Positions 12,301-17,994 are shown, numbered from the stretch's first letter. The stretch: 32,059 nt of DNA from Pseudoalteromonas umbrosa (GCF_030125375.1 NZ_JASJUU010000025.1:1-32059); one strand, 5' to 3'. The notes: a model not told the origin generated them from the sequence alone. A program made the numbers and translations.

Positions 12301-13755
12301 AGCATCACCTGAGTTCAAAGCACAAGTAAAATGACTTGAACTGTAACTCACGTAGCTGAGCGCATCTGGTAATGTATCAATCAGAGACTCAATGGTCGTC
12401 GCCTCTGATGTATTGGTCACTGTAATTTGGAAATCGATCTCATCGTCAACGTAATAAGTAGTGCCATTTAGCAGCGTTTTACTCACTGAGACAAATGAAG
12501 TCTGTGCAACACTTGTTTTAACACTCGCACTGGCTTTATCGTTTGCCGTATTTAAATCTAACAAATCAGAGCTTACTTGCGCTGCTGTTGAAAATGTTGC
12601 CTCAGATGCAGGTGCATTGGCATATATCCTGACTACAGCGCTGTCATTTTTCACCATAGCACTTGTAGATTGGCAAGTAACCACAAGCGAAGTGACATTA
12701 CATGACCAACCGGAAGGAGCTTGGGCTGTGATATTACTCATACCACTTGCCAAAGTCGTGCTCAAGTAAGCCGTTGTTACCGAGCTTGGGCCTAAGTGGG
12801 TAACAGTCACATCGTAGTAGTGACGTTCATTGACTTGTAAATTTAAAGGCCCATACCAAGAAGGTGTACCATCAGCTTTGTATTGCTTTATCGCAACACC
12901 TAAATCAGCATTTGGGTTAATGGATGTATTCACTGATGCTTGATCATTTGAGGCATCTATTTCTGCAGTATCACTACTAATGCTGCTGCTGGCTGTGACA
13001 GTGCCACTACTGACCTGGCTAACACGAGCTTGAATATTTAAAGTGGATGATGCTCCTGAAGCAAATGTAGCGATTGTACAGGTGAGTGTTTGGCTGCCCG
13101 AGCAGCGCCAGCCGTCAAAATCTACAGTGCTAGCATTTTCCCACGATGTAAAGCTTGGTAAGTTGAGCTTTACGACCGAATTAGCAGCAGCATCAGGACC
13201 ATTATTTTTCACACCAATTTGATAAGTAAAAACCGTGTCTAAGTTAACCGACACAGGGTTTGCTAATAGCGAGGTAATTGCTAAATCAACACCCGCTACA
13301 ATCGAAGTATTTTGGGTTTCAGTGTTGTTGAGTAGCTTATTGCTCGATTCATTGTCTGCGCTAATACGCACACTTGGTTCTATAGTATCGCCTGTCTGAG
13401 CGGATGTTTTAATGGTTACTTGCAGTGAATCACTCACTCGCCCAGATAGTTGGCCGATTGGACAAGTTAATTTACTTTTAGTTATACCGCCATCTTGATA
13501 GTTAGATTGAGTACAGGACTTAGAGCTGGATACAAAACTCGTCGTTGGCGGCAAAAAGAATTCGACAGATACATTATTCGCAGTATCTTCTTCAGAGTTA
13601 GTAAATTCAAGGTTATAGCGTACTTCTCCACCTCTAGGTACTGTCGTATCTAGATCTTCGAACGTAGAGATTTGTAGATCAACTGCAAATGCGAAGCTCG
13701 CAAAAAACAGAAAAAACCATGAGAAAAACGAAAATAAAAACTTCTTCAATTTCAA
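1..13755 (-). CDS. giant exported SdrD-B/DUF11 repeat surface protein (partial, C-terminus outside window)
   Basis: An uninterrupted minus-strand frame of 4585 codons runs to the window edge; I read codons line by line over 9061-13755 and in sampled repeats and found no stop. Residues 1-24 (start MKLKKFLF, end SFAFA) form a Sec signal peptide with an AFA cleavage site. Residues about 25-1436 are roughly ten DUF11-like beta-sandwich modules, most with a pair of cysteines (as in WRCSGSQTLTC). Residues about 1437-1561 are one SdrD/Cna-B-like module (SGYVFVDKVNNGLFDSG). From about 1562 onward come 116-residue repeats with an acidic Ca-binding-type loop (LDVNQDGVVDAND). The frame has no ATG near the signal peptide; TTG codons at 13767, 13755 and 13749 are possible starts, and 13755 gives the best signal peptide although no strong ribosome site is visible. 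Family knowledge suggests a cell-surface or secreted adhesin or biofilm protein; the export and anchoring mode depends on the unseen C-terminus. Confidence 0.9.
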   Translation of the reverse strand, partial: MKLKKFLFSFFSWFFLFFASFAFAVDLQISTFEDLDTTVPRGGEVRYNLEFTNSEEDTANNVSVEFFLPPTTSFVSSSKSCTQSNYQDGGITKSKLTCPIGQLSGRVSDSLQVTIKTSAQTGDTIEPSVRISADNESSNKLLNNTETQNTSIVAGVDLAITSLLANPVSVNLDTVFTYQIGVKNNGPDAAANSVVKLNLPSFTSWENASTVDFDGWRCSGSQTLTCTIATFASGASSTLNIQARVSQVSSGTVTASSSISSDTAEIDASNDQASVNTSINPNADLGVAIKQYKADGTPSWYGPLNLQVNERHYYDVTVTHLGPSSVTTAYLSTTLASGMSNITAQAPSGWSCNVTSLVVTCQSTSAMVKNDSAVVRIYANAPASEATFSTAAQVSSDLLDLNTANDKASASVKTSVAQTSFVSVSKTLLNGTTYYVDDEIDFQITVTNTSEATTIESLIDTLPDALSYVSYSSSHFTCALNSGDAQRLDCTPISNSFAKSQIWQVTIKTKAKTVNQSAVNWATVAHGGRESTSNSASFSILDRAPDLSITKSSDLNWGSNINYMNKEFYYSIKIVNSGGGAASGIKVEDDFANTSGYIPLSTATRKYSNGSWQTVVDWCVISNLKVTCTGSEIGANETVEILIKARSPIYTGTESQYRPKNTATMTVGGVDYVANFEGWGLHPRNPVQLGITKAKSASTTASTSLVEQAGEIINRIVVSNTGNGATLGKVTVVDALPSGETFIANGSYGTNWSCSVSEQLADGSGGKVTCLYQNADTSRIALIGTAPTLTITTRATSVGDLQNTATVTDVGGAPGEISASATIKSALSADLSIQKVANTSSITTSQNEISYQIIARNLSGSNIVGVDTGSLTIVDTFNATFKSREGNKETGITFPSSVNSTLGARFSCVRADTGEYENTQTTITCRLEAGQTFALNDSVTIPLTVARPFVTTNGQVVNSVEVSSNTHIDPNTANNSASATTTAQSLFDLAVTNVVYAKPTVLSGDIALQTVHIANIGAVAATNVVLEHTFNVPTGKEYQYVSNSFSRAGQSNICAYTEATKTLRCSIGSLESNEVQSVTIQIRPKSASDRQDWVLDSTSQISASNMSLDSDTTNNSFNKALTVQIREANLKIENNDISDPLAWYPTPGSFPATLDNVVVYKVDLEYLTDNNGETSVASGVGYNFTISPANSSKQLQFLCDSSSNATCSAVTARCDNQNLTFNTQTTFNCSGPENSSSSLAENELLENTGGQSAIYTRYMFFKILSRPSTTGEVATTSASIFSNEKDLITANNDESEKTSIRIAVDLALTKTASLNKVALGSQFNYQFTLSNAGPGDSADNVLYDYLPSYLGVAGNAVTSSGSCTNSRANSPSTGALTDFIRCNIPLIEMNETVQVSIPVTLNALPSNNLVVNEAWVETQGFDTNKLNNKATSSTEVIQGLISGYVFVDKVNNGLFDSGVDTGLSGIEVLLDGVAAGGQTIAQQRISTDANGQFVFYDLVPGTYKLTQPTQSALNSYRDGKEARSGSVLANSQGSDEITNIVLTSGSASQGHSFAELLIGDKSVSGNVFLDVNQDGVVDANDQLLKDITVTITGTDKYGQTVNQSVVTNASGAFSFTGLIESNTDGYTITQTASGIYQTGNRYIGSDAGVVSNIAKVVVGTDTTPEIKFTEKPKAGDKSLAGTVFLDVNQDGVVDANDQLLNDITVAITGTDKYGQTVNQSVVTSASGQFSFTGLIESNADGYTITQTVSGTYQTGNRYIGSGAGVVSNVAKVVVGTDATPEIKFTEKPKAGDKSVAGTVFLDVNQNGTVDQNDVQLKDITVTITGTDKFGQAVNESVKTDTNGAFSFTGLIESNADGYTITQTASGTYQTGNRYIGSGAGEVSNIAKVVVGTDATPEIKFTEKPKAGDKSVAGTVFMDVNQDGAVDQNDVRLKDITVTITGTDKYGQAVNQSVKTDANGAFSFTGLIESNADGYTITQTVSGTYQTGNRYIGSEAGVISNVAKVVVGTDATPEINFTEKPKAGDKSVAGTVFLDINQDGTIDQNDVRLKDITVTITGTDKFGQAVNTTTTTDANGAFSFTGLIESNADGYTIMQTVSGIYQTGNRYIGSGAGVISNIAKVVVGTDATPEIKFTEKPKAGDKSLSGKVFLDVNQDGAVDQNDVRLKGITVTITGTDKFGQAVNTTTTTDASGAFSFTGLIESNADGYTITQTVSGIYQTGNRYIGSGAGVVSNVAKVVVGTDATPEIKFTEKPKAGDKSVAGTVFMDVNQDGTIDQNDVQLQDITVTITGTDKFGQAVNQSVKTDASGAFNFTRLIESNADGYTITQTVSGIYQTGNRYIGSGAGVISNVAKVVVGTDATPELKFTEKPKAGDKSVAGTVFLDVNQDGAVDQNDVRLKDITVTITGMDKFGQAVNQSVKTDANGAFSFTGLIESNVDGYTITQTVSGTYQTGNRYIGSGAGVVSNVAKVVVGTDATPEIKFTEKPKAGDKSVAGTVFLDVNQDGAVDQNDVRLKGITVTITGTDKFGQAVNTTTTTDANGAFSFTGLIESNADGYTITQTPSATYQTGNRYIGSEAGVISNVAKVVVGTDATPEITFTEKPKAGDKSVAGTVFLDVNQDGTVDQNDLRLKDIMVTITGTDKYGQAVSQSVKTDANGAFSFTGLIESNADGYTITQTPSTTYQTGNRYIGSGAGEVSNVAKVVVGTDTTPEIKFTEKPKAGDKSVAGTVFLDINQDGAVDQNDVRLKDITVTITGTDKFGQAVNTTTTTDASGAFSFTGLIESNADGYTITQTPSATYQTGNRYIGSGTGVVSNVAKVVVGTDATPEITFTEKPKAGDKSVAGTVFMDVNQDGTIDQNDVQLKDITVTITGTDKFGQAVNQSVKTDASGAFNFTRLIESNADGYTITQTVSGIYQTGNRYIGSGAGVISNVAKVVVGTDATPEITFTEKPKAGDKSVAGTVFLDVNQDGTVDQNDVRLKDIMVTITGTDKYGQAVSQSVKTDANGAFSFTGLIESNADGYTITQTASGTYQTGNRYIGSGTGVVSNIAKVVVGTDATLEIKFTEKPKAGDKSLSGKVFLDINQDGAVDQNDALLKDITVTITGTDKFGQAVNQSVKTDANGAFSFTGLIESNADGYTITQTVSGIYQTGNRYIGSGAGMVSNVAKVVVGTDAIPEIKFTEKPKAGDKSVAGTVFLDVNQDGTVDQNDLRLKDITVTITGTDKFGQAVNQSVKTDASGAFSFTGLIESNADGYTITQTVSGTYQTGNRYIGSGAGVVSNVAKVIVGTDTTPEIKFTEKPKAGDKSVLGTVFMDVNQDGTVDQNDALLKDITVTITGTDKFGQVVNQSVKTDANGAFSFTGLIESNADGYTITQTASGIYQTGNRYIGSGAGEVNNIAKVVVGTDATPEIKFTEKPKAGDKSVSGTVFLDINQDGTVDQNDVRLKDITVTITGTDKFGQAVNSTTKTDASGAFSFTGLIESNADGYTITQTVSGTYQTGNRYIGSGAGVVSNVAKVIVGTDTTPEIKFTEKPKAGDKSVAGTVFMDVNQDGTIEQNDVRLKDITVTITGTDKFGQAVNQSVKTDANGAFSFTGLIESNADGYIITQTVSGTYQTGNRYIGSGAGVVSNVAKVIVGTDAIPELKFTEKPKAGDKSVAGTVFLDVNQDGTVDQNDLRLKDITVTITGTDKFGQAVNQSVKTDANGAFSFTGLIESNVDGYTITQTVSGKYQTGNRYIGSGAGVVSNVAKVVVGTDTTPEIKFTEKPKAGDKSVAGTVFLDVNQDGTVDQNDVRLKDITVTITGTDKFGQVVNQSVVTNASGAFSFTGLIESNADGYTITQTVSGTYQTGNRYIGSGAGMVSNVAKVVVGTDATPELKFTEKPKAGDKSVLGTVFMDVNQDGTVDQNDLRLKDITVTITGTDKFGQAVSQSVKTDANGAFSFTGLIESNADGYTITQTASGIYQTGNRYIGSGAGMVSNVAKVVVGTDTTPELKFTEKPKAGDKSVAGTVFLDVNQDGTIDQNDVRLKDITVTITGTDKFGQAVNQSVKTDANGAFSFTGLIESNADGYTITQTVSGTYQMGNRYIGSGAGVVSNVAKVVVGTDATPELKFTEKPKAGDKSVLGTVFMDVNQDGTVDQNDLRLKDITVTITGTDKFGQAVSQSVKTDANGAFSFTGLIESNADGYTITQTASGIYQTGNRYIGSGAGMVSNVAKVVVGTDAIPEIKFTEKPKAGDKSVAGTVFLDINQDGAVDQNDVRLKDITVTITGTDKFGQVVNQSVVTNASGAFSFTGLIESNADGYTITQTVSGTYQTGNRYIGSGAGVVSNIAKVVVGTDTTPEIKFTEKPKAGDKSVAGTVFLDVNQDGTIDQNDVRLKGITVTITGTDKFGQAVNQSVVTNASGQFSFTGLIESNADGYTITQTVSGIYQTGNRYIGSGAGVVSNVAKVVVGTDTTPELKFTEKPKTGDKPISGRVFVDINQDGTNNGNDFALVGIQITLTGQDLYGEAVSLSTTTDANGAFNFAGLRKSDAAGYTITQGTTDYLEGQDYQGATPDQFGSNSEIKLVLAEQAAPDLIFTEQLNAGDKSISGRVF
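373..9072 (-). repeat. 25 tandem 348-bp coding repeats (116-aa SdrD-B-like units)
   Basis: The motif cttatcacc (or tttatcac at the two edges) recurs every 348 bp at 373, 721, 1069, 1417, 1765, 2113, 2461 and so on to 8725 and 9073, with no length change, giving 25 units. Each encodes one 116-residue module: a G-T-V-F-L-D-I-N-Q-D-G acidic loop, ITVTITGTDKFGQ, a S-G-A-F-S-F-T-G-L strand, ESNADGYTITQT, TGNRYIGSGAG, and a PEIKFTEKPKAGDK linker. This order fits SdrD B-like / Cna-B domains. Units differ by small swappable sequence patches, indicating recombination between copies. Many short open frames on either strand inside the array are shadows. Confidence 0.95.
1141..1485 (-). repeat. segment identical to 1837-2181 (two repeat units away)
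   Basis: Comparing the two stretches base by base, 1141-1485 and 1837-2181 are identical over 345 bp at an offset of 696 bp (two units), while flanking units differ. This is a recent segmental duplication or gene conversion inside the array. Confidence 0.85.
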
Positions 13756-13934
13756 TAACCCGAACAATATGCCAACACTCAGTCCGTTTTCACTGTGTCA
13801 CTAATAAAAACGGATGAGAATTTTATTGAATATGGTTACTGTAATCCAGTGTAATTTCCCTTTTATAACAACATTTGTAAACAAGAACAGGACCCTAAAA
13901 GGGAAAACAACAACCTTAGGACTATGCGAATAAT
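13756..13934 (-). other. leader/promoter region of the giant surface-protein gene
   Basis: This 179-bp gap separates the hybrid kinase stop from the giant gene. The minus strand holds a TATAAA hexamer (13867-13862) that could be a -10 element, but no convincing -35 lies 16-18 bp upstream. A small ccctaaaaggg inverted repeat (13894-13904) lacks a T-run, so I do not call a terminator for the kinase. Read-through from the upstream signalling genes is therefore possible. Confidence 0.35.
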
Positions 13935-16094
13935 TTATTGCAATACTTTAGAGTGATATTCAGATAATTTATGCGCACTTCGCTTAGCTAAACTGTGCAA
14001 TGATTGCCAATCAACACCCATCAAATCAAACATTGATAGACGTACATCTTGAAGCGCAACATGTAACATCATCATACCAAGTGCACTGGCTTCTTCTTCC
14101 AATTGAATTAGCTTTTCTTCTAGAGCTTCATATGCCTGAATATCAGCCAACCCACGCAGTTGAGCAAACTCATAATCTAAACGATCGTTTAAGTACATTA
14201 ACTTTGCATTGAGCACTTGTGGACTCATAGTCTCAGTCAGCCCTTCAATCACTGAATAATCCAGGATATTTTGTTCATCTAAAAAGTGCTTAGCAGGCAT
14301 CAGCAGTTGGCTAAGTAACCGCTCTAAGCGGGCTTGCTGGATGGGTTTTGCCATAAAATACTCAATCCCAGCTTCTCTATAGGCTCGCTGAGACTGCTCG
14401 TCTACATCACCTGTAATGGCAACAACGACCGGCGCTTGTTGAAACTGAAATTGTTTAAAAACATCTTGATACCAATCAAGCCCATGACCGTCACTTAAAT
14501 GCATATCAAGAAACACAATATCAAATTGCCTATTCCTCAAAGCTGACTCTGCAGCAGACAAGGTCCCCGCAATTTCGTAACTTAGCCCCAATGAGCTCAA
14601 AAAGTGCTTTAATATTTCTTGGTTTAGTTGATTATCTTCAACGACCAAAATATCACCACATAGTTGAGCTTCAACATATTCCTCAGACAAACTCCCTTGC
14701 CCAGAATTCTGCTCGGCATTTGATAGGGTCAGCTCAATATCAAAATAAAAGGCACTACCTTGTCCCACTGTGCTGGAGACATGCAATTGGGTATTTAAAG
14801 CTTCCAAAATCTGCTGACATAACATCAAGCCGACTCCAGCGCTCTGTGCGATAGAACGAGCGGGGTCAAAAGATGAAAAAGGCTGGAACAACTGCTCAAC
14901 CTGTCCTTGTGTCATTCCCTCACCAGTGTCTGTCACTTCAAAGCGTATGACACTGCCTTTATCACTAGTACTTTGCTGTTTGATAGACAACGTAATGTCA
15001 CCGCTTTCTGTGTACTTAATTGCATTAGACAATAAATTCTTCACCACCAGCCCAATGCTATCTTGATCAACTAAAAACAGTTTGTCGCTTGAAAAACCAG
15101 TTAAGTGAGTACCTAGAGAGATCTCTCTGTCTTGAACTAAGGGCTGAAATTGCACAATCAACAGTTCAGCAAATTGTGCGAGGTTTAATGGCACTTGTTT
15201 GGAAGACTTTCCTCTGGCGTTAAGCAATACCTGATTGGCCAGATCGGCCAGTGACATTGCCGTAGAAATGATTACATCGCAATATTGACTATATTTTAAC
15301 GGCTCTCTAGGCGCTTGTTTGATCAGTTCAGCATGCCCTACTATCGCGTTTAAAGGCGTTCTTAATTCATGGCTCAGCAAAGTTAGGAAACGCTCTTTTT
15401 TTTGTGAGTCTTGCTTAGCTTTTAAAGTAAGTTCTGCCAGTTCCTGCTCTTTACGGCAACTACACAGTAAACAAAGAGAAAAACACAATATAAGTGGCAT
15501 TACGATAACAGACAGCGAAAAGAATTGATTCACCCAATTATTCGTGCCCATGGTATCTGTGTGCTCGAAGTTACCAAGCATGCTAAGCCGAAGTGTAAAT
15601 ACACTGAGCAGACAGATACAGGCTGTCGCAAAAGTCCAATGCGCCGGTGAAAAAGAGGCCGTACTTTTATTTTGGCCTAAAAATAATGCGCGTAAGCAAA
15701 GCACCATGGCGAGCAACCACACCAAATAATTGACGACCACTCTGACTAAAAAGCTCGGTTCAAAAAAAGTAAAGTATACAAAACTAGGAAAGAAAACGCA
15801 GGCGAGTATACCCCAAGGAAGTAGGTAAGAAACGACATTAAAGAAGCGTTCCACACCTCGAGTCAGCATGAACAACCCTAGTAGTATTAAGGTGTTGGGT
15901 ACCATTATGGACCATATGGACGACAGCGATAATGACGCTTGGAACATACAAGCAATCGCGGCACAGGATACAAAACCAAACCAAAGTCGCGTACCTGGCG
16001 TCTTTTTATGGATCAACCAGTTCACCATCATAAACACGGCACATACGCAGGTTGTTAACGCCAAAATTTGTAATAGTAGTTTCGGATCGCCCAT
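13935..16094 (-). CDS. hybrid sensor histidine kinase / response regulator
   Basis: The 719-residue inner-membrane protein probably senses an unknown signal and autophosphorylates, passing phosphate to its own receiver. Residues 1-212 hold about six to seven hydrophobic segments with no large periplasmic domain. A short linker leads to the HisKA H-box SHELRTPLNA with H242. The ATPase domain shows NLLSNAIKY (N353/N357), DTGEGM (389-394) and GVGLMLCQQIL. The receiver (about 481-597) keeps its pocket: E486/D487, phospho-acceptor D530, T561 and K583. The C-terminal 120 residues are helical and look like an Hpt module, but the phosphoryl histidine position appears to be occupied by another residue. 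The start ATG gives MGDPKLLL. It lies 98 bp downstream of the DesR-like gene and 179 bp upstream of the giant surface-protein gene, all on one strand. Confidence 0.93.
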   Translation of the reverse strand: MGDPKLLLQILALTTCVCAVFMMVNWLIHKKTPGTRLWFGFVSCAAIACMFQASLSLSSIWSIMVPNTLILLGLFMLTRGVERFFNVVSYLLPWGILACVFFPSFVYFTFFEPSFLVRVVVNYLVWLLAMVLCLRALFLGQNKSTASFSPAHWTFATACICLLSVFTLRLSMLGNFEHTDTMGTNNWVNQFFSLSVIVMPLILCFSLCLLCSCRKEQELAELTLKAKQDSQKKERFLTLLSHELRTPLNAIVGHAELIKQAPREPLKYSQYCDVIISTAMSLADLANQVLLNARGKSSKQVPLNLAQFAELLIVQFQPLVQDREISLGTHLTGFSSDKLFLVDQDSIGLVVKNLLSNAIKYTESGDITLSIKQQSTSDKGSVIRFEVTDTGEGMTQGQVEQLFQPFSSFDPARSIAQSAGVGLMLCQQILEALNTQLHVSSTVGQGSAFYFDIELTLSNAEQNSGQGSLSEEYVEAQLCGDILVVEDNQLNQEILKHFLSSLGLSYEIAGTLSAAESALRNRQFDIVFLDMHLSDGHGLDWYQDVFKQFQFQQAPVVVAITGDVDEQSQRAYREAGIEYFMAKPIQQARLERLLSQLLMPAKHFLDEQNILDYSVIEGLTETMSPQVLNAKLMYLNDRLDYEFAQLRGLADIQAYEALEEKLIQLEEEASALGMMMLHVALQDVRLSMFDLMGVDWQSLHSLAKRSAHKLSEYHSKVLQ

Positions 16095-16130
16095 GAATTA
16101 AAAGTTACAATATTTTAATTTATTTCTAGT

Positions 16131-16159
16131 ATTATATTACTAATAAAAACCACTAATAA
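16131..16159 (-). promoter_or_regulatory. candidate sigma-70 promoter for the hybrid kinase
   Basis: On the minus strand a perfect TATAAT (16136-16131) sits 37 bp before the ATG, with TTATTA (16159-16154) at a 17-bp spacing as a weak -35. The region is AT-rich, so chance matches are easy; if real, the hybrid kinase can be transcribed apart from the DesK/DesR pair. Confidence 0.35.
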
Positions 16160-16193
16160 AGAGGGAATGACCATTTATAGGTGCAAAATTTAT

Positions 16194-16793
16194 TTAAAGC
16201 CAACCCTTTTGTCTTGCAATTCGGGCTGCATCAATACGGTTTGTCGCGTTTAGTTTAGCAATTGCGTCTGATAGATAATTTCTTACCGTCCCCTCACTCA
16301 AGTAGAGTGATTCAGCAATTTGCTTGGTTTTAAGGCCTTCGCCTGCAAGTCTTAACGCTTTTCTTTCTTTATCAGAAAGTGGATCGTTATCATCAAGCGC
16401 ATTCATCGCCAGCTCTGGATCTATGACTTTTTGCCCTAAAGATACCTTTTTTAGCGCATTAACCAGATAATCACTGGGTGCTTCTTTGAGAATAAAGCCT
16501 TTTACATCAGATGCCATTGCGCGTCGAATATAGCCGCTACGAGAAAATGTGGTCATAATCACCACTTTTACTTTTGGGTGCTTTTCCTGTACTTCTTGAG
16601 CTAGTTCTAGCCCCGTCATATTCGGCATTTCAATATCGGTCAGCACAATGTCTGGGGAAGTGCTAGCCAGAAACTCTATCGCTTGCAGCCCGTCCTCAAC
16701 CTGCGCAACAACTTCAAGTCCAACCTCTAAACTCAGTAACGCTGATATCGCATTTCTTACCAGCGCCTGGTCCTCGACCACCAAAATCTTCAT
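16194..16793 (-). CDS. NarL/DesR-family response regulator
   Basis: A 199-residue transcription factor and partner of the kinase encoded just upstream. The receiver domain (about 1-120) has acidic pair E7/D8, phospho-acceptor D53 in LTDIEMPN, T81/T82 and K103 in FILKEA. The C-terminal LuxR-type helix-turn-helix (about 137-199) reads LSDKERKALRLAGEG, TKQIAESLYLSEGTVRNYLS, typical of NarL/DesR regulators. The ATG is preceded by GGAG at 5-nt spacing, and that site follows directly on the TAA of the kinase gene; the 9-nt gap implies translation from one mRNA. The close resemblance to DesR-type regulators is from family knowledge; the target genes are not known, but a palindrome at 17979-17994 upstream of the pair is a candidate binding site. 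Confidence 0.93.
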   Translation of the reverse strand: MKILVVEDQALVRNAISALLSLEVGLEVVAQVEDGLQAIEFLASTSPDIVLTDIEMPNMTGLELAQEVQEKHPKVKVVIMTTFSRSGYIRRAMASDVKGFILKEAPSDYLVNALKKVSLGQKVIDPELAMNALDDNDPLSDKERKALRLAGEGLKTKQIAESLYLSEGTVRNYLSDAIAKLNATNRIDAARIARQKGWL

Positions 16794-16802
16794 CTCTACT
16801 CC

Positions 16803-17912
16803 TTATTGAGGAAGCTGTGCTACCAGCTTATAACCACCTGATTTGGTTACACTTAAATTACCGCCAAGCTCTTCGAGCCGAGATTTAATACCATTCAATC
16901 CATTTCCCCAGACAACTTTGCCTATTTGACCATCGTCCTCAAAAGACAGTTGGTGAAAATTATTTTGTTCGTGAAGGGAAATCTTCATCTGTCTAGCATC
17001 ACTGTGTTTAATCACATTGGTCACAGCTTCTTTAGCGACAAAGCAAAAACAGCTCTCTTTCTCAGCGGAGAGTGGGCCACAATCAATCGTCTTTTGGACC
17101 TCAACGCCTTTATCTCTTAGTCGAGATGCCATTACATCTAGTTGTGCTGTTAACCCTAGCTGCTGCATACCGGATACTGCTTCTCGTACTTCTGATAAAG
17201 CAATACGGGCCAACTCTGCCACCTCTTGTGCTTCTGTTTCCGCTTTATCCAGCAAACCTGCTGCAATAAATTTACCCGCCAACTCTGACTTTAACGAAAT
17301 GGAACTGAGCGAATGTCCGAGTAAATCATGTATATCCCTCGCAATCCGTTCACGCTCAGCAATCTTTGCTAATTGCTGGATCTGTTCTTTACTTTGTCGT
17401 GTCTCGTTGCTGTGGACTCTATCTTTATACTCTACGTATCCAAAACTAAATAACCCCAAGGAAACTACCAATGCTGGTCCAAGGAAATACGCCCAGTTAT
17501 CAACCGAGATAAACAACACAGTCACCACAGCAATGGAGAGCACGAGCAACGTAAACAAAAGCCAACGAGCAAAACCAAGAAAACAAAACCCGATAAAATA
17601 TGCAATATAGCCAAATAACGTACTCGTTCCTGGTGTGAACTGAGTTGCTAATATGCAGGTCAATACCATTATGATAATAAAGGGAAGTACTTTACTTGAT
17701 GGGTATTTCAATGCTCTGCAGTAAATGAAGGTAAATACAATATAAGCAATTACCTCATATGCGATTTCAGCACGAGTATGTATATTCCAGCTTCGATACA
17801 GCGGGAAAAAATAAAATACTGAAAAAAATAAATGACCATAGTTGCCCAAAAAATGCCTGCTTGGTCTCGCAATATGCATTGAATGTGTAAAATGTCCGAC
17901 GCCGAGATTCAT
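16803..17912 (-). CDS. DesK-type sensor histidine kinase (HisKA_3)
   Basis: A 369-residue membrane kinase. Residues about 22-162 contain four to six hydrophobic segments with short loops, like DesK-type sensors that read membrane state. The dimerisation/phospho-acceptor motif is ERERIARDIHDLLGHSLSS with H195, the HisKA_3 signature that pairs with NarL-type regulators. The ATPase domain is short: AKEAVTNVIKHS (N299), EDDGQ (325-329) and GNGLNGIKSRLEELGG. The reading frame starts at MNLGVGHF; an internal Met at residue 12 (17879) is an alternative but has no better ribosome site. It is the first gene of the pair with the response regulator 9 nt downstream and is divergent from the EamA transporter. 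Assignment to membrane-fluidity sensing would be speculative, because no desaturase lies nearby. Confidence 0.92.
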   Translation of the reverse strand: MNLGVGHFTHSMHIARPSRHFLGNYGHLFFSVFYFFPLYRSWNIHTRAEIAYEVIAYIVFTFIYCRALKYPSSKVLPFIIIMVLTCILATQFTPGTSTLFGYIAYFIGFCFLGFARWLLFTLLVLSIAVVTVLFISVDNWAYFLGPALVVSLGLFSFGYVEYKDRVHSNETRQSKEQIQQLAKIAERERIARDIHDLLGHSLSSISLKSELAGKFIAAGLLDKAETEAQEVAELARIALSEVREAVSGMQQLGLTAQLDVMASRLRDKGVEVQKTIDCGPLSAEKESCFCFVAKEAVTNVIKHSDARQMKISLHEQNNFHQLSFEDDGQIGKVVWGNGLNGIKSRLEELGGNLSVTKSGGYKLVAQLPQ

Positions 17913-17978
17913 GCCTGTTACTTTTCTAAGGTATATAGAATGTGATTTTTAATTTAACATGCTCGTGCTGAATCACTC

Positions 17979-17994
17979 AGTGACAGTTGTCACT
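17979..17994. promoter_or_regulatory. 16-bp palindrome, candidate operator in the divergent kinase/transporter region
   Basis: AGTGACA-GT-TGTCACT has perfect 7-bp arms around two central bases and lies in the 122-bp gap between the divergent DesK-like and EamA genes. Its right arm contains TTGTCA, a reasonable -35 hexamer for the plus strand, though no good -10 follows at 17 bp. A dimeric regulator such as the neighbouring NarL-type protein could bind here; that link is inference. Confidence 0.45.

Noticed and set aside
17017..17610. 197-residue plus-strand open frame
   Set aside because: It is antisense to the DesK-type kinase, has a low-complexity Ser/Ala composition and no recognisable motif.
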